DNA from: Candidatus Thalassarchaeaceae archaeon | Lineage (GTDB): Archaea; Thermoplasmatota; Poseidoniia; Poseidoniales; Thalassarchaeaceae | DNA: 33,492 nt | Direction of reading: 5' to 3' | NCBI GenBank assembly: GCA_029940695.1 | Contig: JAPYUP010000019.1 | Location: forward strand, 1 to 33,492 | Shown here: one piece after another, positions 17,147 to 24,756 of the stretch | Position numbering within the stretch: position 1 is the first letter of the stretch | Layout of the letters: every line of letters starts with the position of its first letter | Made by a program: the position numbers and the translations under genes | Notes under the pieces: generated by a model | Database searches by the model: none | Told to the model about the DNA's origin: nothing | The model's input: the letters and a program-made list of their open reading frames with translations, nothing else

Positions 17147-18025
17147 CTATAGCCGGAGTACCGACGACTGCTCCGCCACCGACCACCCCAGCTCATCCAC
17201 CTTGTGCGCCTCCTTCGAGGTGCTATCAAGCACTGGGTTCGAGTGGTTCATGTGCACAAAGAGCACCACCGGGTCATCCTCCTTTCGTTCGCCGAGCCTC
17301 TTGAGAGTGTCTGTGATCATTGGATGGGGGATCTGCGAGATGTCTCTCCCCGGAAGCTCCGAGGCATCCCAGAAGGTACCGTCTAGCAGGGCGATGCCCA
17401 CACCCAGTTGTGAGAGCCATTCCCTGATGCCGTCTGCCCCGTGCAGTTCTAGGGTCTGTTCCCAATCGTCGTGGTCCGGGAGGAAGAGCACGGACGAGTT
17501 GGGCCCCCTGACTACCACCGCATGGGTGTCCGCCTCCTCGTCACGGTGCGGGACCGGGACGAACACGTACTCGAACCCGCAGTCCTCCGAGGGACGGAAC
17601 CCGACTCCAGGCTCCACTGCGCAGCACACGAACGGCGAGGACAGGCCCCGTTTGACGACTACGTCGATGACACTGCTGCTGGCGAACAGTGGGACTCCGC
17701 CCATCCCCATCACCTCGATGCCGAACTGCCCGAGACCGTCGATGTGCCCGAGGTGAGCGTGAGTCAGGCAGACGGTGTCGGGTCTGAGGCCCGCATCCAG
17801 CCATAGGGCGGACGACCAGATTGCCAGTTGCTCTGACAGGCTCCTGCTCGCTTCAATCAGATGCAGGCTGCCATCCGCGCCTCGCACTCCACAGGCCACC
17901 GGGTTGCGTCGCAGGTTGGGGTCCGCGAGTGCGGCGATGCACCTCTGGCACGAGCAGCCCGCATGGGGGACCCCCCCATCCTGTGCCACACCGAGAATCA
18001 CAAACTCCACGGCATCGGCATCCAT
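17147..18025 (-). CDS. Metallo-beta-lactamase-fold protein, PqqB-like
   Basis: Predicted metal-dependent hydrolase or oxygenase of 292 aa. The N-terminus FVILGVAQDGGVPHAGCSCQ then RC closely follows the PqqB pattern, with Cys-x-Cys-x-x-Cys. The metal motif is THAHLGHIDGLGQFG, and further ligands are expected in LFLPDHDDW and HMNHSNPV near the C-terminus, again as in PqqB. No other PQQ biosynthesis gene is seen in the window, so a PQQ role is not supported; many archaeal and bacterial homologs are orphan. ATG 18025 gives a normal N-terminus, while the frame runs further to 18121. It is coupled to the riboflavin kinase downstream and divergent from the alpha-oxoamine synthase gene. Substrate unknown. 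Confidence 0.82.
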   Translation of the reverse strand: MDADAVEFVILGVAQDGGVPHAGCSCQRCIAALADPNLRRNPVACGVRGADGSLHLIEASRSLSEQLAIWSSALWLDAGLRPDTVCLTHAHLGHIDGLGQFGIEVMGMGGVPLFASSSVIDVVVKRGLSSPFVCCAVEPGVGFRPSEDCGFEYVFVPVPHRDEEADTHAVVVRGPNSSVLFLPDHDDWEQTLELHGADGIREWLSQLGVGIALLDGTFWDASELPGRDISQIPHPMITDTLKRLGERKEDDPVVLFVHMNHSNPVLDSTSKEAHKVDELGWSVAEQSSVLRL

Positions 18026-18119
18026 CGCCCTGCGGTATCCCCTTGTCCCATGAAGCCCTCGGATGACTCGCCGGGCCTCGCTCCGATGAAGCCATGAACG
18101 GGTGTGGCTTCTGCCGGCC

Positions 18120-19298
18120 ATGGCCGTGGACTTGTCTTGGATGCGTGAACGCTACGAGGAGCTCCGCTCTCAGGGTCTGGACTGGAACCCCCCGACGCTA
18201 GAGGCAGCGAGCGAGCCCCGCTGCCTCATCAACGGCAGGGAGATGATAATGCTCTCGGCCAACAACTACCTCAATCTCACCACTCACCCCAAGGTCGTCG
18301 CGGCAGCAGTCGAGGCAACTCGCAAGTATGGTGCCGGCTCGGGCTCGGTGCGCGCTATCGCTGGAACCATGGACCTACACCTCGAGGCCGAACGCCTCTG
18401 TGCTGAGTTCAAGGGGGTCGAAGCCTCTCTGATCTACTCCGCGGGCTACACCGCAAACGTCGGCCTGATTCCCACTCTGGTACGTGGTCCCGAGGATGTC
18501 ATCATCTCTGACGAGCTCAACCACGGCTCCATCATAGATGGCGTCAGGCTGACCAAGGCCTCGCGGGCGGTCTACCCGCACAACGACATGGCAGCCCTCG
18601 AGCGGGTCCTCGGCGAGAACGAGGGCTCGCAGCGCAAGCTCATCATAACCGACGGCGTGTTCAGCATGGACGGCGACATCGCCCCCCTCGACCAGATTGC
18701 CGACCTTGCCGAGGAGCACGGAGCCATGACATTCGTCGACGACTGCCACGGCGAGGGCGTGCTAGGCGATGGCCGTGGCATCGTCTCCCACTTCGGATTG
18801 CAAGGGCGTGTGACCTTCGAGATCGGCTCGTTCTCCAAGGCCTTGGGGGTTCAGGGTGGGATCGTCGCTGGCAGCGAGGACGTCCGGACCCACGCGCTCA
18901 ACCACAGTCGCTCCTGGCTGCTTTCCGGAAGCCAGCCACCCGGGGTAGCCGCAGCACAGAAGGCCGCCATTGAGGTCCTTATGGATGAGCCGGAGCACGT
19001 CGTTAGGTTGTGGGATAACACGGATTACTTCCGGGGCGAGCTGGAGTCTCTAGGGTTCGACACCGGTCTCAGCGAGACGCCGATTATCCCAGTGATGTGC
19101 GGGGAGAGTCGACTGGCACAGGAGCTTTCCGAGGCCCTAGGGCGAGAGGGCGTCATGGTGGGCGCGATAGTCTTCCCCATGGTCGCTCACAACAAGGCCA
19201 GGGTCCGCACGCAGATGTCCGCGGGCCTGTCCCGAGAAGACCTCGATGTGGTACTCGAGTCGTTCGAGCGCTGCGGGCGCGAAGTAGGGCTGATCTGA
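18120..19298 (+). CDS. kbl: Alpha-oxoamine synthase, probably glycine C-acetyltransferase (2-amino-3-ketobutyrate CoA ligase)
   Basis: PLP-dependent enzyme joining an amino acid and an acyl-CoA (392 aa, the usual length). The cofactor lysine is K240 in GSFSKALGVQGG. Other fold landmarks are LSANNYLNLTTHPKV, YGAGSGSVRAIAGTMDLHLE, DELNHGSIIDG and FVDDCHGEGVLG. Overall sequence pattern favours Kbl, which works with threonine dehydrogenase to split 2-amino-3-oxobutyrate into glycine and acetyl-CoA. KAS-like homologs for biotin (BioF) or sphingolipid synthesis are alternatives. No threonine dehydrogenase is in the window. ATG 18120 gives a normal N-terminus. A thioesterase starts 8 nt after the stop, which suggests co-transcription. 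Confidence 0.82.
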   Translation: MAVDLSWMRERYEELRSQGLDWNPPTLEAASEPRCLINGREMIMLSANNYLNLTTHPKVVAAAVEATRKYGAGSGSVRAIAGTMDLHLEAERLCAEFKGVEASLIYSAGYTANVGLIPTLVRGPEDVIISDELNHGSIIDGVRLTKASRAVYPHNDMAALERVLGENEGSQRKLIITDGVFSMDGDIAPLDQIADLAEEHGAMTFVDDCHGEGVLGDGRGIVSHFGLQGRVTFEIGSFSKALGVQGGIVAGSEDVRTHALNHSRSWLLSGSQPPGVAAAQKAAIEVLMDEPEHVVRLWDNTDYFRGELESLGFDTGLSETPIIPVMCGESRLAQELSEALGREGVMVGAIVFPMVAHNKARVRTQMSAGLSREDLDVVLESFERCGREVGLI

Positions 19299-19306
19299 GG
19301 GATAAT

Positions 19307-19753
19307 ATGGTGGACGCGGAGGACGGTCTGGGCCGATGGCCAGTAAATTGCGAGATACCGGTCCAGTGGGGCGATATGGACGCCCTCAACCACGTCAACC
19401 ACACGGTCTTCATCAGGTGGATGGAGACGGCCAGGATGCACTACTTCGTCGCCTGTGGCTTCACAATGCTGTTGGAGGAAGAGGGCATAGGCCCCATCCT
19501 AGCTGGGCTGAAGGTGGACTACCATGCTCCAGTGACATTCCCTGACGCAATGACCATCCAAACCACGATGACCCGGATTGGAAACTCTTCCTTCGACATG
19601 GGCTACAGGATTGCTAGCTCGGCCAGAGGCGGCGAGACGGTCGCCACGGCGACCGTGTACGGCGTCGTCTTCGACTACAAGGCCGGCAAGGCGACGCCGA
19701 TTCCAGACGAACTGCGAGCCAAGGTCCTCGAGCTCGAGGCATCAGTCACTTAG
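19307..19753 (+). CDS. 4HBT-type hot-dog acyl-CoA thioesterase
   Basis: Predicted to hydrolyse an acyl-CoA thioester (148 aa). The first helix region PVQWGDMDALNHVNHTVFIR then WMETAR carries the family Asp/Asn pattern (D-x-D-x-x-x-H-V-N), with a likely catalytic Asp. YHAPVTFPDAMTIQTTMTRIG is the following strand. The start ATG 19307 lies 8 nt after the upstream stop, preceded by GAGGG. Together with the alpha-oxoamine synthase it may recycle CoA esters, but that link is inferred only from adjacency. Its end overlaps the convergent membrane protein gene by 8 nt. Confidence 0.85.
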   Translation: MVDAEDGLGRWPVNCEIPVQWGDMDALNHVNHTVFIRWMETARMHYFVACGFTMLLEEEGIGPILAGLKVDYHAPVTFPDAMTIQTTMTRIGNSSFDMGYRIASSARGGETVATATVYGVVFDYKAGKATPIPDELRAKVLELEASVT

Positions 19754-20339
19754 GCCAGGCATCGCCGACGACTTCGTCAAGCTCGCTGTCCATTGACGTA
19801 GCCTTGTCACTTGAAATCTCATAGATTGTTCTGGCCATTCCCTCGAAGGGGGCCAGGTCACTATCAAGGCGGCTCAGAATCCTCCACCTTGGGGCGTAGG
19901 ATATGTGGACGTAGACAGGTCCGGGCAGAATCAATAGGGCCATGCCTACCCAAGTAATCGCACCTTCGAGGCCATAGAACTCTCCGATGCCTAGGATTAG
20001 AAGCCCCAAGAAGGGTAATGGGAACAGGTACCGCCGGCGATCCTCCAGTCTGATGGGGGGCCACCTGAGGACTATGGAGGCAAGGAGGGATGCACCCCCA
20101 AGCAGAGAAGTGAGGCCTATTAGGAAGAGAGTTTGGACGGGTAAGTCCGCGATTGTACCGAAGTATACGGCTAGTGGTACTAGGGCGATGCCTATCAGAA
20201 GGCCGTAGAATCCTCCGACCAACACCGGATTCGCAACTCTTAGTGGGTAACGCAGGAACAGGCTGCTCAGTGCGCCCCCCTGGAGCATGTGCCTGTGCTC
20301 AGAGTCGAGCCGTTCCAGAGCCTCCTGCCAACGGGTCAC
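19746..20339 (-). CDS. Small integral membrane protein, hypothetical
   Basis: 197 aa, no family recognised. Four hydrophobic segments are visible, at about residues 38-60, 68-90, 104-120 and 127-146 (VLVGGFYGLLIGIALVPLAV, LFLIGLTSLLGGASLLASIV, LPFLGLLILGIGEFYG, ITWVGMALLILPGPVYVHI). The N-terminal 35 residues are polar with likely helical character, and the acidic C-terminal ~50 residues are probably cytoplasmic. ATG 20339 is the first start in frame; upstream it is divergent from citrate synthase with a 200-nt gap to the leader ORF. Real-gene status is supported by the membrane pattern and by lack of a competing frame. Confidence 0.65.
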   Translation of the reverse strand: MTRWQEALERLDSEHRHMLQGGALSSLFLRYPLRVANPVLVGGFYGLLIGIALVPLAVYFGTIADLPVQTLFLIGLTSLLGGASLLASIVLRWPPIRLEDRRRYLFPLPFLGLLILGIGEFYGLEGAITWVGMALLILPGPVYVHISYAPRWRILSRLDSDLAPFEGMARTIYEISSDKATSMDSELDEVVGDAWPK

Positions 20340-20539
20340 GGCCCACCCGCCGCCGGAACTCCTCTTTGGTCGTTTTGGATGTGAAAGCCCATGTTCGGAC
20401 TAGGCCCAGCCGCCCAAGATGCTAACTGCGCCAGTGTCCAGTGTCCACCCCGGCTCCTTCCAGTCTAGGAGCCCTCTGTCAGGGATTGGGGCCTGTTCAT
20501 GTATGCACGTTGACGTCCGAGTACGTTGTCGGAGGAATT
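20340..20539. other. Intergenic leader region before citrate synthase
   Basis: About 200 nt without a recognised gene. It holds a tandem heptamer (CAGTGTC twice, at about 20432-20445), a 7-bp hairpin (20452-20473), two ACGTTG direct repeats near 20508 and 20523, and a strong Shine-Dalgarno at 20531-20536 that serves the short ORF at 20540. I see no clear TATA box. Confidence 0.5.
20452..20473 (+). promoter_or_regulatory. Hairpin in the citrate synthase leader
   Basis: GGCTCCT (20452-20458) and AGGAGCC (20467-20473) form a perfect 7-bp stem with an 8-nt loop. It lies about 105 nt upstream of the citrate synthase ATG and 67 nt before the short leader ORF. No T-run follows. If transcription starts upstream it would be in the 5' UTR and could have a regulatory role. 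Confidence 0.35.
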
Positions 20540-20581
20540 ATGATGGACACCTCATTCCGTGGGCTCTGGGACGTAGTATGA
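20540..20581 (+). CDS. Possible 13-codon leader ORF overlapping the citrate synthase start
   Basis: ATG-ATG at 20540/20543 opens a frame encoding MMDTSFRGLWDVV and stopping at TGA 20579-20581. That stop overlaps the citrate synthase start as ATGA. GGAGGA (20531-20536) is one of the best Shine-Dalgarno matches in the window and fits these ATGs (6 nt to the second), not the main start. This layout suggests translational coupling or a leader-peptide control. Alternatively the SD is fortuitous, or ribosomes load here for the downstream gene. Peptide expression is not shown. Confidence 0.35.
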   Translation: MMDTSFRGLWDVV

Positions 20582-21747
20582 CAGAGGATGACTCGCTTTT
20601 CACCATCTCGGAGAACCATCTTGACACCGGTCTGCGCGGCATTCCCGTCGGGACCTGCCTCACATCGCATGTTGACCCGATCGAAGGCGTCCACTACGTC
20701 GGCTACCCAGTCGGCGACCTAGCCGACCTTGAGGAGGAGGACGTGATTTACCTGCTGATGCACAAGACGCTTCCCAGCGCCAAGGAGTCTGCCGAATTCA
20801 GGACGGAACTAGCACATCGAGGTGAGGAAATCCCGACCGGCGCCCTCAGGGTGCTGGAGACGCTGACCGCAGGAAGCGGCCATCCGATGGACTGGCTGGC
20901 TATCGGCATCATGGCATTGGGGGCTGCAGAGACCACCGGCGATGCCAAGGTCGATTCGATGAACCTCATAGCGAGGATGCCGGAGCTGATGGCCAGAATA
21001 TTCCTGCTGAGGGGGGGCAATCCAGAGAACCTCAGGCCACGGGAGACAAAACTCGGCCTGGTCGAGAACTTCGTGCACATGTTGGGCATTAATGGCGATG
21101 GGGCCGAGCGCATGAACCGCGTGCTCCGGTTCTTCTTCATTCTCCACATGGACCACGGCGGCGGCAACCTCTCGACCTTCTCTGGCAAGGCCGTGGCATC
21201 TGGTAAGGCTTCGGTCTACGCCTCACTGGCCAGCGCTATGAACGCCCTGTCGGGGCCACTGCATGGTAGGGCCAACCAAGCCTGCTTGGAGTTCGTGCAG
21301 AGGATTGGGACGTCTGACCATGACGAGATTGAGGCCTTCGTACGCTCAGAGCTCGCCGCACGCCGCCCAATTTACGGATTCGGGCACGGCGTTCTCAGGG
21401 CAGAAGACCCTCGTGCAAGGCTCCTAATTGAACTCGGCTCGGAAATCTGCCCCGATGACGAGAACTTCCAGACCGTAACCGCTCTGCGCGAGGTGGTACC
21501 ACCAATTCTCCAGGAGATTCCCAAGATCAGCAATCCATACCCTAATGTGGATCTGGCCAGCGGCAGCTTGCTGCATTCGGTCGGCTTCCGCAAGCCTGAC
21601 TACTACACGACCTTCTTCGGGTGGGCCCGTGTCGCCGGAATCTGCGCACAAATCCTCGATGAGAGGAATGCTCGCGACGGTCGCGGTGTGCCAATCTATC
21701 GGCCGAAGTACATCGCTCGCGACCAACCACGCCGCCGGCTCGAGTGA
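20578..21747 (+). CDS. gltA: Citrate synthase, mitochondrial-like sequence type
   Basis: Condenses acetyl-CoA and oxaloacetate to citrate (389 aa), entry to the TCA cycle. The catalytic triad is present: His in SGPLHGRANQ, His in YGFGHGVLRAEDPRA and Asp in NPYPNVDLASGSLLHS. Details such as GPLHG-x-ANQ, GHGVLR-x-x-DPR and PDYYTTFFGWARVAGICAQ resemble mitochondrial and eukaryote-like bacterial citrate synthases more than the common archaeal form. 2-methylcitrate synthase is the usual alternative, but the pattern argues for citrate synthase. ATG 20578 is chosen because it opens a conserved N-terminus and overlaps the leader ORF stop; the frame extends upstream to 20419 without conservation. Its stop abuts the stop of the convergent gene with zero gap. 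Confidence 0.88.
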   Translation: MTEDDSLFTISENHLDTGLRGIPVGTCLTSHVDPIEGVHYVGYPVGDLADLEEEDVIYLLMHKTLPSAKESAEFRTELAHRGEEIPTGALRVLETLTAGSGHPMDWLAIGIMALGAAETTGDAKVDSMNLIARMPELMARIFLLRGGNPENLRPRETKLGLVENFVHMLGINGDGAERMNRVLRFFFILHMDHGGGNLSTFSGKAVASGKASVYASLASAMNALSGPLHGRANQACLEFVQRIGTSDHDEIEAFVRSELAARRPIYGFGHGVLRAEDPRARLLIELGSEICPDDENFQTVTALREVVPPILQEIPKISNPYPNVDLASGSLLHSVGFRKPDYYTTFFGWARVAGICAQILDERNARDGRGVPIYRPKYIARDQPRRRLE

Positions 21748-22857
21748 TTACGCGCTGTGAGCCTTTCCTGCGCCCCTGTGGCCGACGATTCGTGGGCTTC
21801 CCCACAGCAGGCCCCCCTCTGCCTCTGCAGCCCATTTGTCCTCTGAGCCAGACCAGAACATCCTCCGTCCTTGCTCCGTGACTAACTCCTTCCTGCGCTT
21901 CTGGCCTATCTCGGGCCAAGTCGGTAGCGAGGACGAGGCCTCTCCAATCAGGTCGGCGAGATCACCGTCAGCAGCCGAGTTCAGACGTGTCCGCCACTCC
22001 TCGTCGAGTGGCTGGCTGGCTGGCCGGGGCCAGCGCACGCTGCCATCAGGCAAAGAGACGATGTCCGGGTTCATGTGGTCTGAGACTAGGGAGAACCCCG
22101 CCTCAATCAGTGTACTCTCGAGCTCCAGGGGGGATGGCCAAACGAATGCCCCCATGCCCGCTCGAGCCTTGTTGAGTCGCACAAGCCCCCTTCCACGAAG
22201 ACCCACTGGGAGCCCGGGATTAATCCAGCGAGTCCATCCATTTAGGAATTCGAGGGCTAGCCCCATGACTGGCATACTATTCTTTCGCAGGTATCTGACT
22301 AGTCCGGGTACTGAGATGCAGGCGAAGTGGGGTGCCCCAACGGCTCGCTTTACATTCCAGTCCCCCCAAGGTCTGAGATGCGGCATGAGGCGAGTGATTG
22401 GCATCCCAAACTCGGCGGCTTTCGCCACTGGTCCGATTCTAGGGGAGAAGCTGTACACGAGCGCCGACCGGTCGGGCAAGTCGAATGACTCCAGCTTGTG
22501 TTCAAGCAGCCCCATCATCGATCTTAGTTGCTCATCGACCTCGATACCGGCAATCGGGTGCGGCATCTTGAACTCGATATTGGCGGTCTTCCCACCTGCC
22601 TGCCATGCTTCAGTGTAACGACTGTTGGATAGAAGTTCATCGAACGTCGCTACTCCCCGAGAGCGCACCTCGTCGGTTCCGAGCATCTCGATACAACGCT
22701 CAGTTTTGGGGGCGGTACCGGGAAGCAACTCGTCATGGTAAATTACGAACTCGCCGTCGTTGCTCAGTTTGAGGTCAAACTCCACCCCGTCGGAGAACTC
22801 CATCCCATGCTGCAGCGCGGCTATCGAGTTCTCTTTCGGTTGCTCCCAGGTTGCCAT
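21748..22857 (-). CDS. Glycerophosphodiester phosphodiesterase-like protein, apparently circularly permuted
   Basis: GDPD-family TIM barrel (369 aa) with its parts in unusual order. Ordinary GDPDs begin with HRG-x, then PENT, then E-x-D and HD. Here the protein begins MATWEQPKENSIAALQHGME, continues GVEFDLKLSNDGEFVIYHDE (metal-binding Glu, Asp and His), and only its last 15 residues hold the first-strand motif, PRIVGHRGAGKAHSA. NIEFKMPHP and SLVSDHMNP match later barrel strands. A ~90-residue polar linker precedes the relocated strand. The family hydrolyses glycerophosphodiesters to glycerol-3-phosphate and an alcohol; in archaea a related role on glycerol-1-phosphate lipids is possible. ATG 22857 is preferred; a frame to 22938 adds residues without an HRG motif. 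All expected active-site residues are present, so activity is plausible. Confidence 0.78.
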   Translation of the reverse strand: MATWEQPKENSIAALQHGMEFSDGVEFDLKLSNDGEFVIYHDELLPGTAPKTERCIEMLGTDEVRSRGVATFDELLSNSRYTEAWQAGGKTANIEFKMPHPIAGIEVDEQLRSMMGLLEHKLESFDLPDRSALVYSFSPRIGPVAKAAEFGMPITRLMPHLRPWGDWNVKRAVGAPHFACISVPGLVRYLRKNSMPVMGLALEFLNGWTRWINPGLPVGLRGRGLVRLNKARAGMGAFVWPSPLELESTLIEAGFSLVSDHMNPDIVSLPDGSVRWPRPASQPLDEEWRTRLNSAADGDLADLIGEASSSLPTWPEIGQKRRKELVTEQGRRMFWSGSEDKWAAEAEGGLLWGSPRIVGHRGAGKAHSA

Positions 22858-22900
22858 AGTTGGCCACGCGAGTGGCAATCGGTCCAAGAATACACGGGCA

Positions 22901-22910
22901 GAAAATTTTC
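22901..22910. promoter_or_regulatory. AT palindrome in the divergent GDPD/transporter promoter region
   Basis: GAAAATTTTC is a perfect 10-bp palindrome in the 106-nt gap between divergent starts (22857 minus, 22964 plus), 44 to 63 nt from each. It could serve as a TATA element in either direction with a short 5' UTR, or as a regulator site. Evidence is position and composition only. Confidence 0.3.
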
Positions 22911-22963
22911 GATTCCCCCCAACGCTCAAACCCTTCAACCTCCAGCGTCACATAGGTAGTGCC

Positions 22964-24754
22964 ATGTCAGACATCATTGAACTAGACCGCGCATCAGATC
23001 CACAAGCAGTCAGAGGATATGCATTCTATGACTGGGGAAAGTCAGCCTTTGAGACGAGTGTCACAACCGCCATACTGCCACCGTGGTTTGCCTACATTTT
23101 TCTGAAGGCCAACGGACTGGAGACTACCATTCTCGGCAGTGACGTCACCGCGGACGCGGCTTGGGCCTTTGCGGTGACCGGCGGAGCGCTCCTCGTTGCC
23201 ATACTCGCGCCTTCCTTCGGCGTCATCGCCGACCGCCGCGCCATCAAGATGTGGTGGTTGAGGATTCTGACCTACCTAGGCGCTGGGGCGACCTTCCTGC
23301 TTGCCTTCGCCCCTATGTTCGAAGTGAGCCGGCAGTGGGTATGGCTGATCATCATGTTTCTGATGGCGAACGTGGGTCTGAATGGTGCTGGTGTGTTCTA
23401 CAACGCGCTGCTCCCTCACATGGGGACAGACGACGAGATGGATGGCATCTCGAACAAGGCATTCGCATTCGGTTACCTCGGCGGCGGGATTCTGCTTCTG
23501 ATTCACCTCGGCATGGTGATGGGAATAACCGGAGACTGGGTTATTCCATTCGTCATGGCCTCTTCCGGTGTTTGGTGGTTGGGCTTTGCGATGCTCACCT
23601 TCGCATGGGTTCCAGAGCCACCCATAGAGAACGAGATGGAGAGCTTGGGCATTAGAGAGTCCGCGAGTCTCGCAATCAAAGAACTTAGGAAGACTTTCGG
23701 ACAAGTAGACCGTTTCAGGACCCTGTTCATTTACATGCTCGCGTACTTCTTCTTCATCGACGGCATCAACAGCGTGACCGCCCTAGCGGGAATCTATGGG
23801 GTCACCGTCCTAGGCCTAACTACGACCGCCTTGATCCTGACTATTCTGGTAATCCAGTTCGTCGCAGCACCATGCGCAATAGCGTTCACGAAGCTGGCTG
23901 AGAAGACCTCAACCCACTACGCTTTGACCTTCTCGCTCGTCATGTGGGTAGTGGTAGTGCTGGGCGCCATGTCATTCGCTCCTCTGACACTCGATGAGCA
24001 TGAGGAGTACGACATCCAGTATACGTGGGATGACGAAACATCTGCCTACGAGGCCTCGGTCGGCGCTAGTGCCTACGAACACGGTCTTTCAGAGGATGAT
24101 GAGGAACAGTCCTGGGCATCCGAGTACGCCGGTATTCTGCCAATATCGGTCAACGAGGACTATGATGAACGAGTAATCTACGAGTTCGACGACCCCGAGG
24201 ACGATGAGTCTTCCACTACCGTCACCGACACATCGAGAATATCTGCTCTCGCCCAGACATTCGATGAGAACAGCCGCTTCAGCATGAGCGTACAGGGCGG
24301 AGCCTTGGGTGGAACCACTGCATTGGGGGAGAATCACCCGACCAGCCTAGGAGATGGCCCCCTCGATGCAATCCCCGACGCTGTACGCAGCGCTGTGTGG
24401 GAGCCTTTGGGAATGGGCGTTTTCTGGCAGTTCTTGCTGTTGGGCTGCATGGCCGGAGCTCTACTGGGTGGCTCACAAGGCCTTTCTCGCAGCATATTCG
24501 GCCAGATGGTCCCCGAGACGCGAAGTGCCGAATTCTTCGGCTTCTTCGGCTTCTTCGGCAAGGTGGCCGCATTGATGGGACCTCTGCTCTATGGGGTAAT
24601 GACGATAATGTACGACAGTAGGGTGGGGATAGCGAGCATCTGCGTGCTTATCATCATAGGAACACTCATGATGAGACTGGTCGATGTCGAGGACGGCCGT
24701 CGTGCCGCGATGGAAGAGGACGCAAGAAACCGCGGGCTGACGATGGAATCCTGA
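22964..24754 (+). CDS. UMF1/Atg22-family MFS transporter with an acidic loop insert
   Basis: Membrane transporter of the major facilitator superfamily (596 aa, long for the family). Family signatures are YAFYDWGKSAFETSVTTAIL at residues 19-38, and GGSQGLSRSIFGQMVPETRS then AEFFGFFGFFGK (about 512-543). About 11-12 helices are visible. Between the helix ending about residue 348 and the one starting near 484 there are ~130 residues (24017-24404) rich in Asp, Glu and Ser, with no hydrophobic segment; I expect this loop outside the membrane. Yeast Atg22 exports amino acids from the vacuole, but prokaryotic UMF1 substrates are largely unknown. ATG 22964 gives the conserved N-terminus. The stop is 2 nt from that of the convergent HMG-CoA reductase gene. 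Confidence 0.85.
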   Translation: MSDIIELDRASDPQAVRGYAFYDWGKSAFETSVTTAILPPWFAYIFLKANGLETTILGSDVTADAAWAFAVTGGALLVAILAPSFGVIADRRAIKMWWLRILTYLGAGATFLLAFAPMFEVSRQWVWLIIMFLMANVGLNGAGVFYNALLPHMGTDDEMDGISNKAFAFGYLGGGILLLIHLGMVMGITGDWVIPFVMASSGVWWLGFAMLTFAWVPEPPIENEMESLGIRESASLAIKELRKTFGQVDRFRTLFIYMLAYFFFIDGINSVTALAGIYGVTVLGLTTTALILTILVIQFVAAPCAIAFTKLAEKTSTHYALTFSLVMWVVVVLGAMSFAPLTLDEHEEYDIQYTWDDETSAYEASVGASAYEHGLSEDDEEQSWASEYAGILPISVNEDYDERVIYEFDDPEDDESSTTVTDTSRISALAQTFDENSRFSMSVQGGALGGTTALGENHPTSLGDGPLDAIPDAVRSAVWEPLGMGVFWQFLLLGCMAGALLGGSQGLSRSIFGQMVPETRSAEFFGFFGFFGKVAALMGPLLYGVMTIMYDSRVGIASICVLIIIGTLMMRLVDVEDGRRAAMEEDARNRGLTMES

Positions 24755-24756
24755 GG

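Noticed and set aside
17236-17244. GGTTCGAGT resembling a tRNA T-loop
   Set aside because: It lies inside the PqqB-like gene and no acceptor, D or anticodon stem can be drawn around it.
19097-19306. Longer start for the thioesterase
   Set aside because: The extension is Arg-rich shadow of the oxoamine synthase gene; ATG 19307 opens the conserved fold.
20419-20577. Longer start for citrate synthase
   Set aside because: The extension has unconserved Cys/Arg-rich residues and would run through the leader hairpin; ATG 20578 fits the family.
21836-22618. 260-codon plus-strand frame opposite the GDPD-like gene
   Set aside because: Ser/Pro-rich antisense frame without motifs; the minus frame has GDPD residues.
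22858-22938. N-terminal extension of the GDPD-like gene that might hide a normal HRG strand or a frameshift
   Set aside because: No HRG-type motif appears in any minus-strand frame of this stretch, and it includes the divergent promoter region.
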